A DNA stretch of 64,000 bases, taken from the NCBI RefSeq assembly GCF_025244925.1, contig NZ_CP104275.1, forward strand, positions 434,001 through 498,000. Reading direction: 5' to 3'. A program made the position numbers and the translations under genes. Shown here in pieces: positions 8,667 through 18,039 of this stretch (positions are counted from its first letter, which is position 1; each line of letters begins with the position of its first letter). Source of the DNA: Arthrobacter zhaoxinii (lineage in GTDB: Bacteria > Actinomycetota > Actinomycetes > Actinomycetales > Micrococcaceae). The notes beneath the pieces are model-generated. The model worked only from the letters and a program-made list of their open reading frames with translations, was not told the DNA's origin and searched no databases.

Positions 8667-11600
8667 TTACTTCCGTCCGGTCAGGCACAGCACGTACTGC
8701 GTCAGTTCGTAGGCGTAGCGGACCCAGCCGCGCACGTCCCACCACTGCTTGGGTGCCACCGGCGCCTTGCAGACCGGAGCCGGCGCCGGCGCTGCAGCCT
8801 TCTCGACCGTGACCGGCAGGGTCACCGTCGTACCGGATTCGGCGGCCGTGAGCACCAGGGCTCCGGCACCGGACGCCGACGCCGGAAGGGTCACCGTCAC
8901 TGTGGCGGAACCGGCGCTGACCGCTGCCGTACCGAGCGCCGTCGAGGTGCCGGCGGCATTCACGAAGCTGACGGCCAGCGAGGTGTTGGCCGGGCTGCCG
9001 AGCGAGGTCAGGTTCAGCTGGGCGACGGTGAAGGTTGCAGCCGTGCCTGCCTTGACGGCCGTGGGCGCGCCCTTGACGGCTACGCCCTGGCGGGCGAAGT
9101 CGGGGGAGAGCGGGCTGTTGGCCGACAGGTAGCTGATCCAGGCGTCACGGTCTACGAGCCCCGTGTCCCGGGTGTCGGTGCCTTCCCGGAAGACGGTGAA
9201 GTTGTCTCCGCCCTGCGCCAGGAAGCTGAACGTACCAACCCGGTAATCGCGTGCCGGGTCCATCGCGGCACCGTTGATGGTGACGCTCTGGATCCGTGAT
9301 CCCCGGGGCTGGTCGGCATCGAAGGTGTAGGTGATGTTGTCGGAGAGGCCGAGGGCCAGGAAGGCGCGTGAGCTGCCGTCCGGCTGCCACTGCTGCTCCA
9401 GCATCGTTTTCAGCTGGGCACCGGTCAGCGTGGTGGTCCAGAGGTTGTTGACGAAGGGCAGGACCGCGTTGGCTTCGGCGTAGGTGATCACGCCGTCCTC
9501 GCCGTAGTAGAGCTCGGCGCGCAGGCCGCCCGGATTGGTGACGCCGATTTCGGCGCCTCCGCGTTCGGGGGCGGAAAGGGTGGACAGCAGCGAGTCGGCC
9601 ACCAGAGCGCCGAGGGTGGATTCGGAGCTGCGGTCATCGCGGGCGGTGCCGACGAAGGCAGAGGTGATATCCGCGGTGACGGAGCCGATGGGCTCGTTGC
9701 CCACCTCGGCCGAGTAGGCCAGGGCGGCGTCCACGATCCGCTGTACCTCGGCGACTGCCGGGTAGGCAGCGACGAGTTCCGGCGCGGCCGTCTTGGTGCG
9801 CGCCACGTTGGCCGCGGTGTAGGAGAGCACCTCGTCGGTTTCTTCGTTGTATTCGAGGCGGATCTGGCCGACGAATTCACCGTAGGAACCGGTCTGTACC
9901 ACGGGGCGGGTCTTACCGTCCCCGCCGGGAATGGCTGCATCCCAGGCGTACTGCTTGTGGGTGTGACCGGTGTAGATGGCATCCACCAGTTCAGTGGTGC
10001 CATTGACGATTTCGGCGAAGGCACCGCCGGCGGCGAGCTCCTGATCCAGCGAGGCGCCGTCGGGGGTGCCGCTTCCGGCACCCTCGTGGTACTCGGCAAT
10101 GATCACGTCGGCGAGGTCCTGCTCGACCAGCTGCTCGGCAACGCGGTTGACCGCTTCCACGGGATCACCGAAGTCCAGGTTGCTGATGCCTCCCGGGCTG
10201 ACCAGGCTTGCGGTCTCCTGGGTGATGGCACCGATGACGGCCACATCCACTCCGTTGACGTCCAGGATCTCGTACTCCTGCAGCGCAGGGGTGGTGGTTC
10301 CCTTGGTGTAGACGTTCGCCCCCAGGTACGGGAACTGCGCGGCCGGTGCCACGCGGTCCGTGAGGTCGGCGAAGCCGCCGTCGAACTCATGGTTGCCGAC
10401 CGCCGAGGCCTGCAGCCCAAGGGCATTCAGGACATCGATGGTGGGCTGGTCCTGCTGCACCGAGGAGGCGAACAGGGACGCGCCGATGTTGTCACCGGCG
10501 GAGAGGAACAGCGAGCTGCCCTCGGGAGCGCCGGCCTTGAGTTCCTCAACGGTTCCGGCGAACGGCACCGTGTTGGCGTCGATCCGTCCGTGGAAGTCAT
10601 TGATGTTCAGCAGGTTCAGCGTGGCGGTGTCCGTACCTTCGGCGGTCAGGTCCATGCCCACGAGGATGGGGTCATGGTCCGAGGCCCGGTAGGGATCCGG
10701 TGCGTAGAAGTTGGTGGCGTTGTAGTTGTAGCGGCTGTATTCGAAGGCCACCGACTCCACGGAGTTGATGTTCCAGATATCCGTACCGGTGACTGCTTCA
10801 TTGGCTGCCGGGGAAGCCAGGATGTGGTCGAGGCTGCCGACGGTCCCGCCGAACGCGTAGGAGTGCTTGCCGGTGGCTGCGCCGAGGTCAACGTAGCCGG
10901 CATCGACCAGCACCTTGATGGGATCCTCTGCGTGGTAGGCGTTGAAATCGCCGAGCAGGAACACCTTGTCCGTGCCGGCTGCTTCCGATGCGGTTCCGGC
11001 GAAGTCCACCAGTGCCTGGGCCTGGCGGACGCGGTCCGCGTTCCAGCCGCCCTGGCCGGTGTCTGCGTTCTCGCCGGAGGACGGCGCTGATCCCTTGGAC
11101 TTGAAGTGGTTGGTGACAGCGAGGATTTCCGTGCCGTCTTCGCCGCCGGCTGGGCGGAAGCCCTGGGCCAGCGGTTCGCGGGCGTTGGAGAAGACCGCTT
11201 CATTGTCCAGGATGGTGGATTCGCCGACGGGTTCAGCGGTTGCGGTGCGGTAGATGAAGGCCGAACGGATGACGTCTTCATCGGCGGGCAGATCCGCGGG
11301 GGAGCGGACGTAGTCCCACGTTCCCGGTGCCTGCGCGTTCAGTGCGGTTACCAGGCGGGACAGGGCGTCGTCGCGGTTCTTGCCGAACGTGGCGGAGTTC
11401 TCCACCTCCATCAGTGAGACCACGTCAGCGCCGAGGGCGTTGATCGCGGCTACGATCTTGGCCTGCTGGCGTTCCAGGTTCGCGGCGTTGGCGGCACCGC
11501 GGGCGTCGCAGCCGCCGTCCACGGTTACGGGAGCGCCGCTGCGGTCCTTGTAGAAGGAGCAGCCGGCAAGCGTGTCACCGGTGGTGGTGAAGTAATTCAG

Positions 11601-13166
11601 CACATTGAAGGACGCCAGCTTCAGGTTGCCGCCGACACTCTCGGGGGCTGCGGTGCGGGTGTTGGTGAACGACGCCGGGGTGGCGGTGGCCGCGTTGGCC
11701 GCGGTGAGTTCGGTCAGCGGCTGGAATTTCCAGGCACTGTTGCGGAAATCCAGAATGACGCCGGTGCTGAAGGAAGCGGCAGCACCTACGCGGACCGGGT
11801 TTTCCGGAGTCAGGTAGGGAAGCGGCGTTCCCTGGTTGGCTGCGTTGAGGAAATTGGTGCTCGCGCCGTCGTCGAGCTTCACGGCGCGGGCAGCGTTGTC
11901 CGCGACGACGGCGGCGTGCTCGGGGGTGCCGACGGCAGCCACCGCGGTGGGCTGGACCAGGGCGGAGGTGCCGGCAGCGAGGCCGATTTCCGCGTACTGG
12001 TTCAGGGAGAAGTTGTCAGTGACGGTGAAGTCGCCCTGGGGTGCCAGGAGCATACCCTCGAGGGTTTCACGCTGCGCGTCGGTGGCGGGCCACGCCACGG
12101 CAGCCGGCTTCACCTCGGGAGCGGCTTCGCTGAGCTTGGTCATGGCGCCGTCGGCGACCGTGAGCTGGGTGAGGTTGTAGTACTCACCCACTGTGCCGGT
12201 GACCTCGACGTAGTCGCCGGCGGTCACGGAGCCTGCAGTTGCCGCGGAGAAGATGAAGATGCCCTCCGAAGCCGTGTGTCCGGCCATGTCCATTGTCCCG
12301 CCGGTGCCCGGAGTCTGGAGGTAATAGCCGTTGAAGCCGCCGGTGGCATAAACACCGGTGACCTTGCCGCGGGTAGTGACCGTCTGGCCGACCAGCGGGC
12401 TGGCGGCGCCGGTGCCCTGGATCGTGGCAATCGGAACCACGTCGCCCGGCACCGGTACCGGTGCCGGCGTCGTCGGCGTGGGTGTGGGAGTCGGAGCGGG
12501 CTCGGTGGGAGCCGTGCCGCCCGTGGAGGTGGGGGTGACTGAGGTGCTGAGGCTGAAATCGGCACTGTTGTTGTTCGAATCGGCGAAACCGGTGCGGTTC
12601 AGCGACTTCGGATCCGAGTTGCCTGCCGGAGCAGCAGCGCCGGCAGTCTCAAAGGTGTTGGAGGTACCGTAACCGACCAGATCGACAACTCCGGGAGCAC
12701 CGACGACCGAGCCTGTGGGCAGGGGATCCACCCGGGTGCCCTGGTTCGAGAGGATCAGCGTGCCGCCGCCTCCGGCGAAACTGGCCCCGATGGTGGCGTC
12801 GGCGGTGGGGAGGGCAGCACCGGTGGTGCCGTTGCTGGCACCTGTTACCAGGTAATACCCGCCCGGAGCGATGCTGCCGGAGAGGCTGCCGATCCCGGTG
12901 GGAGCCGCAGTGGCGCTCGCGGCCCGGTACTGCAGGGACCAGCCGTCCAGGCTCACCGGTTCGCTGGTGGGGTTGTACAGTTCAACGAATTTGGTGTTGA
13001 ACGGGGCGTTGGCGCTTCCGCCGGACAGGTACGCCTCGTTGATGATGATGCCGGGAACGGCGGCGGCGCCGTCCTGGGCGTAGGCCGGGAACGCGGTCAG
13101 CGGCGCGGCAAGCAGGCCGACTGACAGGGTGGTTCCGAGCGCAGCCTTCCGGATTGAAGGTCTCAT
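8667..13166 (-). CDS. Secreted ExeM/NucH-type nuclease fused to 5'-nucleotidase
   Basis: A 1499-residue exported protein. The ATG at 13164-13166 follows AAGGAG at 8 bases and gives a classical signal peptide ending near AYAQD. Domains in order: a lamin-tail domain (IIINEAYLSGGSANAPFNTK, ~40-160), a Pro/Thr linker, an OB-fold (ATIQGTGAASPLVGQTVTTR, ~245-340), an endonuclease/exonuclease/phosphatase domain (LKLASFNVLNYF ... VVSLMEVEN ... LLGDFNAY ... SDHDPILVG), a metallophosphatase 5'-nucleotidase domain (LLNINDFHGRID ... SAGDNIG ... VGNHEFDGG ... YTGHTHK), the nucleotidase C-terminal domain (~1170-1330), an Ig-like segment and a short C-terminus. No LPXTG motif is visible. It should degrade extracellular DNA and then dephosphorylate nucleotides, for phosphate and nucleoside scavenging (inference from both families). 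Confidence 0.92.
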   Translation of the reverse strand: MRPSIRKAALGTTLSVGLLAAPLTAFPAYAQDGAAAVPGIIINEAYLSGGSANAPFNTKFVELYNPTSEPVSLDGWSLQYRAASATAAPTGIGSLSGSIAPGGYYLVTGASNGTTGAALPTADATIGASFAGGGGTLILSNQGTRVDPLPTGSVVGAPGVVDLVGYGTSNTFETAGAAAPAGNSDPKSLNRTGFADSNNNSADFSLSTSVTPTSTGGTAPTEPAPTPTPTPTTPAPVPVPGDVVPIATIQGTGAASPLVGQTVTTRGKVTGVYATGGFNGYYLQTPGTGGTMDMAGHTASEGIFIFSAATAGSVTAGDYVEVTGTVGEYYNLTQLTVADGAMTKLSEAAPEVKPAAVAWPATDAQRETLEGMLLAPQGDFTVTDNFSLNQYAEIGLAAGTSALVQPTAVAAVGTPEHAAVVADNAARAVKLDDGASTNFLNAANQGTPLPYLTPENPVRVGAAASFSTGVILDFRNSAWKFQPLTELTAANAATATPASFTNTRTAAPESVGGNLKLASFNVLNYFTTTGDTLAGCSFYKDRSGAPVTVDGGCDARGAANAANLERQQAKIVAAINALGADVVSLMEVENSATFGKNRDDALSRLVTALNAQAPGTWDYVRSPADLPADEDVIRSAFIYRTATAEPVGESTILDNEAVFSNAREPLAQGFRPAGGEDGTEILAVTNHFKSKGSAPSSGENADTGQGGWNADRVRQAQALVDFAGTASEAAGTDKVFLLGDFNAYHAEDPIKVLVDAGYVDLGAATGKHSYAFGGTVGSLDHILASPAANEAVTGTDIWNINSVESVAFEYSRYNYNATNFYAPDPYRASDHDPILVGMDLTAEGTDTATLNLLNINDFHGRIDANTVPFAGTVEELKAGAPEGSSLFLSAGDNIGASLFASSVQQDQPTIDVLNALGLQASAVGNHEFDGGFADLTDRVAPAAQFPYLGANVYTKGTTTPALQEYEILDVNGVDVAVIGAITQETASLVSPGGISNLDFGDPVEAVNRVAEQLVEQDLADVIIAEYHEGAGSGTPDGASLDQELAAGGAFAEIVNGTTELVDAIYTGHTHKQYAWDAAIPGGDGKTRPVVQTGSYGEFVGQIRLEYNEETDEVLSYTAANVARTKTAAPELVAAYPAVAEVQRIVDAALAYSAEVGNEPIGSVTADITSAFVGTARDDRSSESTLGALVADSLLSTLSAPERGGAEIGVTNPGGLRAELYYGEDGVITYAEANAVLPFVNNLWTTTLTGAQLKTMLEQQWQPDGSSRAFLALGLSDNITYTFDADQPRGSRIQSVTINGAAMDPARDYRVGTFSFLAQGGDNFTVFREGTDTRDTGLVDRDAWISYLSANSPLSPDFARQGVAVKGAPTAVKAGTAATFTVAQLNLTSLGSPANTSLAVSFVNAAGTSTALGTAAVSAGSATVTVTLPASASGAGALVLTAAESGTTVTLPVTVEKAAAPAPAPVCKAPVAPKQWWDVRGWVRYAYELTQYVLCLTGRK

Positions 13167-13324
13167 GCCTCATACTCCTTGGTCGGCCGCTGGGGCCGAC
13201 GGGTAATGGCCGCGCATAATGGCGGCAGGGGATGCAGCGAGTGGTGACAGTGGTGATGCTAGGTGGGGCAGGTTACGAGCAGGTGTCCGTCCGGTGTCGT
13301 CCGTCAATGCACGAGCAGGGAAGG

Positions 13325-13353
13325 TTCCGCCGCGTCCCCCCGAGGCGGCGGAA
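13325..13353. repeat. Short inverted repeat in the gap between nuclease and GH2 genes
   Basis: A 9-bp perfect inverted repeat, TTCCGCCGC (13325-13333) and GCGGCGGAA (13345-13353), lies upstream of the nuclease gene. It could be a weak operator or hairpin. The rest of 13167-13448 shows no gene. Confidence 0.35.
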
Positions 13354-13448
13354 AAGTGATCGCCAGCACAGTGTACGGCCTTGTACCCCCACTCCCGTTT
13401 TCGATGACTCCGGGTGGCGCGCTGACGGGCCGGACCGGTGCGTGGGCA

Positions 13449-13490
13449 GAAAAAAGTGCGCTGCCGGCAAGGGGGTGCCGGCAGCGCACT
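13449..13490 (-). terminator. Intrinsic terminator of the GH2 gene
   Basis: A perfect 15-bp stem (13455-13469 with 13476-13490) is followed on the minus strand by six T residues (plus-strand A run 13450-13454). It sits 18 bases past the stop of the glycosidase. Confidence 0.9.
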
Positions 13491-13508
13491 GGTCTGGGAG
13501 GTCCGGGG

Positions 13509-15410
13509 TTAGTCGGTCCGCTCTTCGTATGCGGCGGGACGCTGCTGCACGCGGCGCAGCCGCTCGACGTCGAACTTCTCGCCGCGCTTGAAGTCGTAGA
13601 CGCCGTTCTTTTCCTGGAAGACGTCCGTCAGCTGGGTGTAGCAGTACCCGAACATGTCCGGGTCATCCAGCAGGACGTTGGTCAGCCCTTCGAAGCGGGC
13701 GTAGAACTCCTCTTCGGAGCGCACCCGGTCCCCGTAGCCCCAGGAGTCGGCCTGGTCGTTGCCGACGGCGGCCCGCTCGGCCCGGCCTTCGGCGGCCGCG
13801 GCTGCTTCCTGCTCGTTCCACCAGATGCCGCCGTATTCCGAAATGAAGAACGGCTGCCCGGCGTACGGCAGGGAGTATTCCGTTTTGCCGTGCGGCAGGC
13901 CGATCTCACCGAGCGTTTCGGGCCGGTTCAGGTAGGGGCTCCCCTCGGCCAGCCCCGCCTGCTGAGTGCGGAAGGCTTCGGGATCCTGCTCATAGGAGTG
14001 GGAATCGTAGACATCGGTCTCGAGCACCCGGTGCGAATACCCGGACGCGTCGATCACCGGACGGGACGGGTCCGCCAGCTTGGTGGCCAGGAACATGGCG
14101 CGGGTGACGTCGTCGAGCACCGTAATCCGGTCATGCAGCACCTGATGGGTCTCGTTCAGCGGGCACCAGCCCACAATCGAGGGGTGGTTGATGTCGCGGC
14201 GGACCGCTTCGAGCCACTGCGAGACGAAGGAGGCGTCAGGCTTCTGGTTGGCCCCCATCGGGCCCTGTCCGGACACACCCCAGTCGCCGAACTCAGCCCA
14301 GACCAGGTAGCCGCGGATGTCTGCGTGGTACAGGAAGCGCTCCTCGAAGACTTTCTGATGCAGCCGGGCACCGTTGAAGCCGGCAGCCAGGGACAACTCG
14401 ATGTCCTCGATCAGGGCCTGGTCGGAGGGGGCAGTCATGAGGGACTCAGGCCAGTAGCCCTGGTCCAGGACCAGACGCTGGAAGACCCGGCGGCCGTTGA
14501 GACGGAACGAATTACCGTCAATGCTCACCGAACGCAGTGCGGTGTAGCTGCGGATCCGGTCCACCTCGGTGTCTCCGGAGGACAGTGAAACCTCCACGCC
14601 GTAGAGCTGCGGGTCGCCCACATCCCAGATCCGGACGTCGGCCTCGGCCACGGTGAGGACCAAGGTGGGAGCCAGATCGAAAGCGGTGCTGACGGAGGAT
14701 TCCGCCACGGTGGTGCCGTTGTTGTCGGTCAGCCGTACGGTCAGGGTGCCGTCCGGCAGGTTGCTGGTCAGCGGGGCGGTGACGCTGAAGCTGCGGGCCG
14801 CCAGATTGGGAGTGATCTGGACCCGGGTAACCGCTGTGGGCGGTACGCCTTCAAGCCACACGGTCTGCCAGATGCCGGTGGTGCGGGTGTACTGGCAATG
14901 GGTGTTGGCGAACCAGGTGGACTGCTTGCCCCGTGCCTGCACCTCGTGATGCAGATCCCGGGCGCGGACGGTGATGACGACGTCGTCACCCGGACCGGCG
15001 ACAGCGGAGAGGTCCGCCTCGAAGGGGGTGAATCCGCCGCGGTGGCGGGCGACCTCGACGCCGTTGGCCCAGACCGTGGCGTCGTAATCAACGGCGCCGA
15101 AGTGCAGGATCGGCCGCAGGCCGGACCAGTCCGCGGGAACCGTTACGGTCCGCCGGTACCAGACGGCATCCAGGAAATCGGTCTCCCCGATGCCGGAGAG
15201 CTCCGATTCCGGGGCGAAGGGAACGGTGATGGTGCCCGAGAGTCCGCGCTCCAGCAGGCCGCGGTCCAGGCCGGAGTCGCTGCGGTCGATCTCGAAGTCC
15301 CAGGTCCCGTTCAGGTTGAGCCAGTGTTCGCGGACAAACTGGGGGCGGGGATGCTCCGGGCGGGGGATGTCCGTAATGGTCACAGGGGGATCAAACGCGG
15401 GGAGGGTCAT
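13509..15410 (-). CDS. Glycoside hydrolase family 2 (beta-galactosidase/glucuronidase type)
   Basis: A 633-residue GH2 enzyme that would hydrolyse a beta-glycoside. The order is a jelly-roll sugar-binding domain (LNLNGTWDFEIDR, ... AVWYRRTVTVP), an immunoglobulin-like domain, and the TIM barrel. The likely acid/base is Glu420 in CPLNETH and the nucleophile is Glu525 in FISEYGG. Its length is like the short GH2 enzymes, not the >1000-residue LacZ. There is no signal peptide, so substrate must be imported, fitting the ABC importer nearby. The next genes encode a LacI repressor, the importer, galT and galK, so the released sugar is probably galactose. A palindromic operator lies 59 bases upstream of the start. 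Confidence 0.9.
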   Translation of the reverse strand: MTLPAFDPPVTITDIPRPEHPRPQFVREHWLNLNGTWDFEIDRSDSGLDRGLLERGLSGTITVPFAPESELSGIGETDFLDAVWYRRTVTVPADWSGLRPILHFGAVDYDATVWANGVEVARHRGGFTPFEADLSAVAGPGDDVVITVRARDLHHEVQARGKQSTWFANTHCQYTRTTGIWQTVWLEGVPPTAVTRVQITPNLAARSFSVTAPLTSNLPDGTLTVRLTDNNGTTVAESSVSTAFDLAPTLVLTVAEADVRIWDVGDPQLYGVEVSLSSGDTEVDRIRSYTALRSVSIDGNSFRLNGRRVFQRLVLDQGYWPESLMTAPSDQALIEDIELSLAAGFNGARLHQKVFEERFLYHADIRGYLVWAEFGDWGVSGQGPMGANQKPDASFVSQWLEAVRRDINHPSIVGWCPLNETHQVLHDRITVLDDVTRAMFLATKLADPSRPVIDASGYSHRVLETDVYDSHSYEQDPEAFRTQQAGLAEGSPYLNRPETLGEIGLPHGKTEYSLPYAGQPFFISEYGGIWWNEQEAAAAAEGRAERAAVGNDQADSWGYGDRVRSEEEFYARFEGLTNVLLDDPDMFGYCYTQLTDVFQEKNGVYDFKRGEKFDVERLRRVQQRPAAYEERTD

Positions 15411-15468
15411 GAACGGTCCTTCAGGCGGAGACAGAAAATTGTGATCCCAGTCAACATCACGCGCCTCT

Positions 15469-15488
15469 GAATTGCAACGTTAGAATTC
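15469..15488 (-). promoter_or_regulatory. Predicted LacI-family operator O1 before the GH2 gene
   Basis: GAATT-GC-AACGTT-AG-AATTC is a 20-bp imperfect palindrome with a central AACGTT. It shares the 11-base half AACGTTAGAAT with a second site at 16615-16625. The central CG dyad is typical of LacI/GalR operators. It lies between the GH2 start and the LacI-type gene. Confidence 0.75.
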
Positions 15489-15532
15489 CAGCCGCAAAAA
15501 TGGCCCGCCGCCGTCGATGATCCCCGGCTTTG

Positions 15533-16531
15533 CTACTGCCGACGCACCGGCGCGGAGGATTCCCGCTCCACAATGCGGTGGGGAATCACTACTTCGCCCT
15601 CCAGCTCCCCCAGAACCGAGGAGACGGCTGCCTCGGCCAGGGCTTCCAGATCCGGAGCCACGGAGGTGATTCCGGGAGAGGTGTAACGAACCTCGTCAAT
15701 GTTGTCCCAGCCCACCAGCGCCAGCTCCCCGGGGACGTCGCGGCCCAGCTCCCGGGCCGCAGCCAGGGCGCCGACAGCGAGGAGGTCATTGGCGCAGACA
15801 ATCGCATCCACGTCCGGCGCGGCGAGGATCTGCTGCGCGAGGGTGTAGCCCTCCTGGCGGAACCAGGTGCCGGTGGTGCCCACCAGGGCTGCGTCATAGG
15901 GAAGTCCGGCAAAGCGCAGGGCCGCGCGGTAGCCTTCAAACCGCTGGCTGCCCGTGGAAATCCCGCCGGTTCCGTCCGCTCCGAGGAAGGCAATCCGGCG
16001 TCGTCCGCCCTCTACGAGGTGGCGCACAAGATCAACGCTCGAGGCCGAATTGTCGATGGCCACGTGGGGTACGTCTGCGTTGATGATGCGTTCGCCCAGC
16101 AGCACCATGGGCGTGGGGTCGGTCCGCTTGGCTATGGCCTCTCCGGTCACGGCGGAGGGGGAGAAGATCAGGCCGTCAAAGAGCCGGCCGTGCCAGCCGT
16201 GCAGGTAATGCTGTTCCAGGTCCACCGTGCCGCCGGAGATTTCGATGGACACCGTGTAGCCGCGGCGTTTTGCCGCAGCCTCGAGGGTCTGGGCCAGGAC
16301 CCCGAAATAGGGATTGCGCAGATCCGGCACCACCAGGGCGATGGCACGGGTGGAGCCCTGGCGCAGCTGGCGGCCGATCAGGTTGGGCGTGTAGCCCAGT
16401 TCCTCCACCGCCTGCAGCACCCGGGCCCGCGTTTCCGGGTGGACCACCGGGCGGTTGTTCATGACGTTGGAAACGGTTTTCCACGACACCCCGGCGCGCT
16501 CGGCGACCTCCTTGATCCCCACTCGCTTCAC
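15533..16531 (-). CDS. LacI/GalR-family transcriptional repressor
   Basis: A 332-residue regulator. The N-terminal helix-turn-helix and hinge are clear (IKEVAERAGVSWKTVSNVMN, then YTPNLIGRQLRQG), followed by a periplasmic-binding-protein-like sugar domain (IALVVPDLRNPYFGVLAQTL). Family length is normal. It lies between the GH2 gene (same strand) and the divergent sugar importer operon, with matching operators on both sides, so it most likely represses both until a galactoside-type inducer binds. The inducer itself cannot be identified. The O2 site also lies in its own upstream region, suggesting autoregulation. Confidence 0.92.
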   Translation of the reverse strand: MKRVGIKEVAERAGVSWKTVSNVMNNRPVVHPETRARVLQAVEELGYTPNLIGRQLRQGSTRAIALVVPDLRNPYFGVLAQTLEAAAKRRGYTVSIEISGGTVDLEQHYLHGWHGRLFDGLIFSPSAVTGEAIAKRTDPTPMVLLGERIINADVPHVAIDNSASSVDLVRHLVEGGRRRIAFLGADGTGGISTGSQRFEGYRAALRFAGLPYDAALVGTTGTWFRQEGYTLAQQILAAPDVDAIVCANDLLAVGALAAARELGRDVPGELALVGWDNIDEVRYTSPGITSVAPDLEALAEAAVSSVLGELEGEVVIPHRIVERESSAPVRRQ

Positions 16532-16607
16532 GTGCCGGCCCCTTCCGATACCTGCCCGGCGGCGGAGGGCCGGGACTTCTTCCTTTGTCCAAGAGTAGAC
16601 GGTGGAC

Positions 16608-16627
16608 GATTGCTAACGTTAGAATCC
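16608..16627 (+). promoter_or_regulatory. Predicted LacI-family operator O2, divergent region
   Basis: The core CTAACGTTAG (16613-16622) is a perfect 10-bp palindrome, and AACGTTAGAAT is identical to the half-site of O1. It lies between the lacI-type start (16531, minus) and the importer operon (16704, plus), about 77 bases before either coding start. Confidence 0.75.
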
Positions 16628-16703
16628 TGCCCATGTGGTTCAGCTCACCAGTCACATTGGCCTCAAGGATGAGCCAGCGTTTGCAGCCAGGAAATGGAGC
16701 AGG

Positions 16704-18029
16704 ATGAACACCAACTACAGATCTCCGAACCGCAGGCAGTTCCTGCGGGGAGCCCTGGCGGCCGCCGTCACTGCCGGCAGCGTCGGCGCCGTGGCCGGAT
16801 GCGGGAGTTCCGCGGCGGGCAGCGGCAGCGCGCCTGTCACCGTATGGGACCCTTTCCAGGGTGCGGACGGGGCGAATATGCGCGGCATCATCAGTGACGT
16901 CTCCGCCCGGACCGGACTGGATATCAAACCCACCACGCTGTCCTGGGGCCCGCCGTACTACACCAAACTCGCCATGAGCTCCGCGTCGCAGCAGCCGCCG
17001 GATGCCGCAATCATGCATATTTCCCGGATGCCCGGCTATGCGCCGGGCGGTCTCCTGGAACCGTGGGACAAGGGCCTGCTGGCCGAGGTGGGCATCACCG
17101 AAGCGGACTTCGCGCCGGCTGTCTGGGATTCCTGCCACCACGACGGCGAGCTCTACTCCCTGCCGTTGGACACCCACCCGTTCATTACCTTCTTCAACCA
17201 GGATCTGGCGGACAAGGCCGGTGTGCTCGCCCCCGACGGCACAATGCCGATTTCCTCCGCCGAACAGCTGCATGAGGTGGGCAGCAAGCTCGCGGAAGTG
17301 ACCGGTGGCTACGGCATCAGCTTCGGTTACCTAATGGACACCGCCCAGGCCTGGCGGCTCTTCTGGGGCCTCTACCGGCAGACCGGCGGCGACTACCGGC
17401 TCGAGCCCGGGGAGTCCGCCGCCCTCGACGAGGACCGCGCAGCGGAGGTCATCGGTGCGGTGGCCTCCTGGATGGACGGCAAGTGCCTGACGGAGAGCAT
17501 GGACTACGAGAGCGGCCTTGCAGCCTACAACGGCGGACGGGTGGGAATGATCCTCTCCGGCGTGTGGGAGGTCGCCGGGCTGCAGGCGTCCGTGCCCCGG
17601 ACCGGAGGCATGCCGATGCCCACGATGTTCGGCACCCCCGCCGTGTATGCCGATTCGCACAGCTACGTTCTGCCGCAGCAGCGTTCCATGACTGATGAAC
17701 GCCGCCGTGCAGTCTACGAATTTGTGGGCTCGGTCATCCGCGACGGCGGACCCCAGTGGGGGACCGCCGGCCACATTCCGGCCTACCTCCCGGCCCAGCA
17801 GACCGCTGAATACTCCGCCCTGCGTCCGCAGTCGGACTACGCAGCCGCCGGCGAGCACGTGGTCTTTGACCCTGCGGTCTGGTTCGCGGGAGCGGGCACG
17901 GACTTCCAGAACCAGATGTCCCAGGCCCTTTCAAATGCCTTCCGCGGCCAGACGAAGCCGATGGACGCCGTCGGCGGGATGCTCACCGCCATGGACCGCT
18001 TCCTTGCCGCCCCGAATCCCACTGCGTGA
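16704..18029 (+). CDS. Sugar ABC transporter substrate-binding lipoprotein
   Basis: A 441-residue extracellular solute-binding protein (family 1). I take the ATG at 16704, which has GGAG upstream and opens a twin-arginine-like lipoprotein signal: NRRQFLRGAL then VAGC with lipid-acceptor Cys33. A GTG further upstream (16635) would put 23 polar residues before it. The mature protein shows the usual pattern (VTVWDPFQGADGANMRGIIS, then SLPLDTHPF). It captures an oligosaccharide and hands it to the two permeases that follow. First gene of a five-gene operon ending with galK, so a galactose-containing sugar is the likely ligand. Confidence 0.9.
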   Translation: MNTNYRSPNRRQFLRGALAAAVTAGSVGAVAGCGSSAAGSGSAPVTVWDPFQGADGANMRGIISDVSARTGLDIKPTTLSWGPPYYTKLAMSSASQQPPDAAIMHISRMPGYAPGGLLEPWDKGLLAEVGITEADFAPAVWDSCHHDGELYSLPLDTHPFITFFNQDLADKAGVLAPDGTMPISSAEQLHEVGSKLAEVTGGYGISFGYLMDTAQAWRLFWGLYRQTGGDYRLEPGESAALDEDRAAEVIGAVASWMDGKCLTESMDYESGLAAYNGGRVGMILSGVWEVAGLQASVPRTGGMPMPTMFGTPAVYADSHSYVLPQQRSMTDERRRAVYEFVGSVIRDGGPQWGTAGHIPAYLPAQQTAEYSALRPQSDYAAAGEHVVFDPAVWFAGAGTDFQNQMSQALSNAFRGQTKPMDAVGGMLTAMDRFLAAPNPTA

Positions 18030-18039
18030 GGAGCCACCG

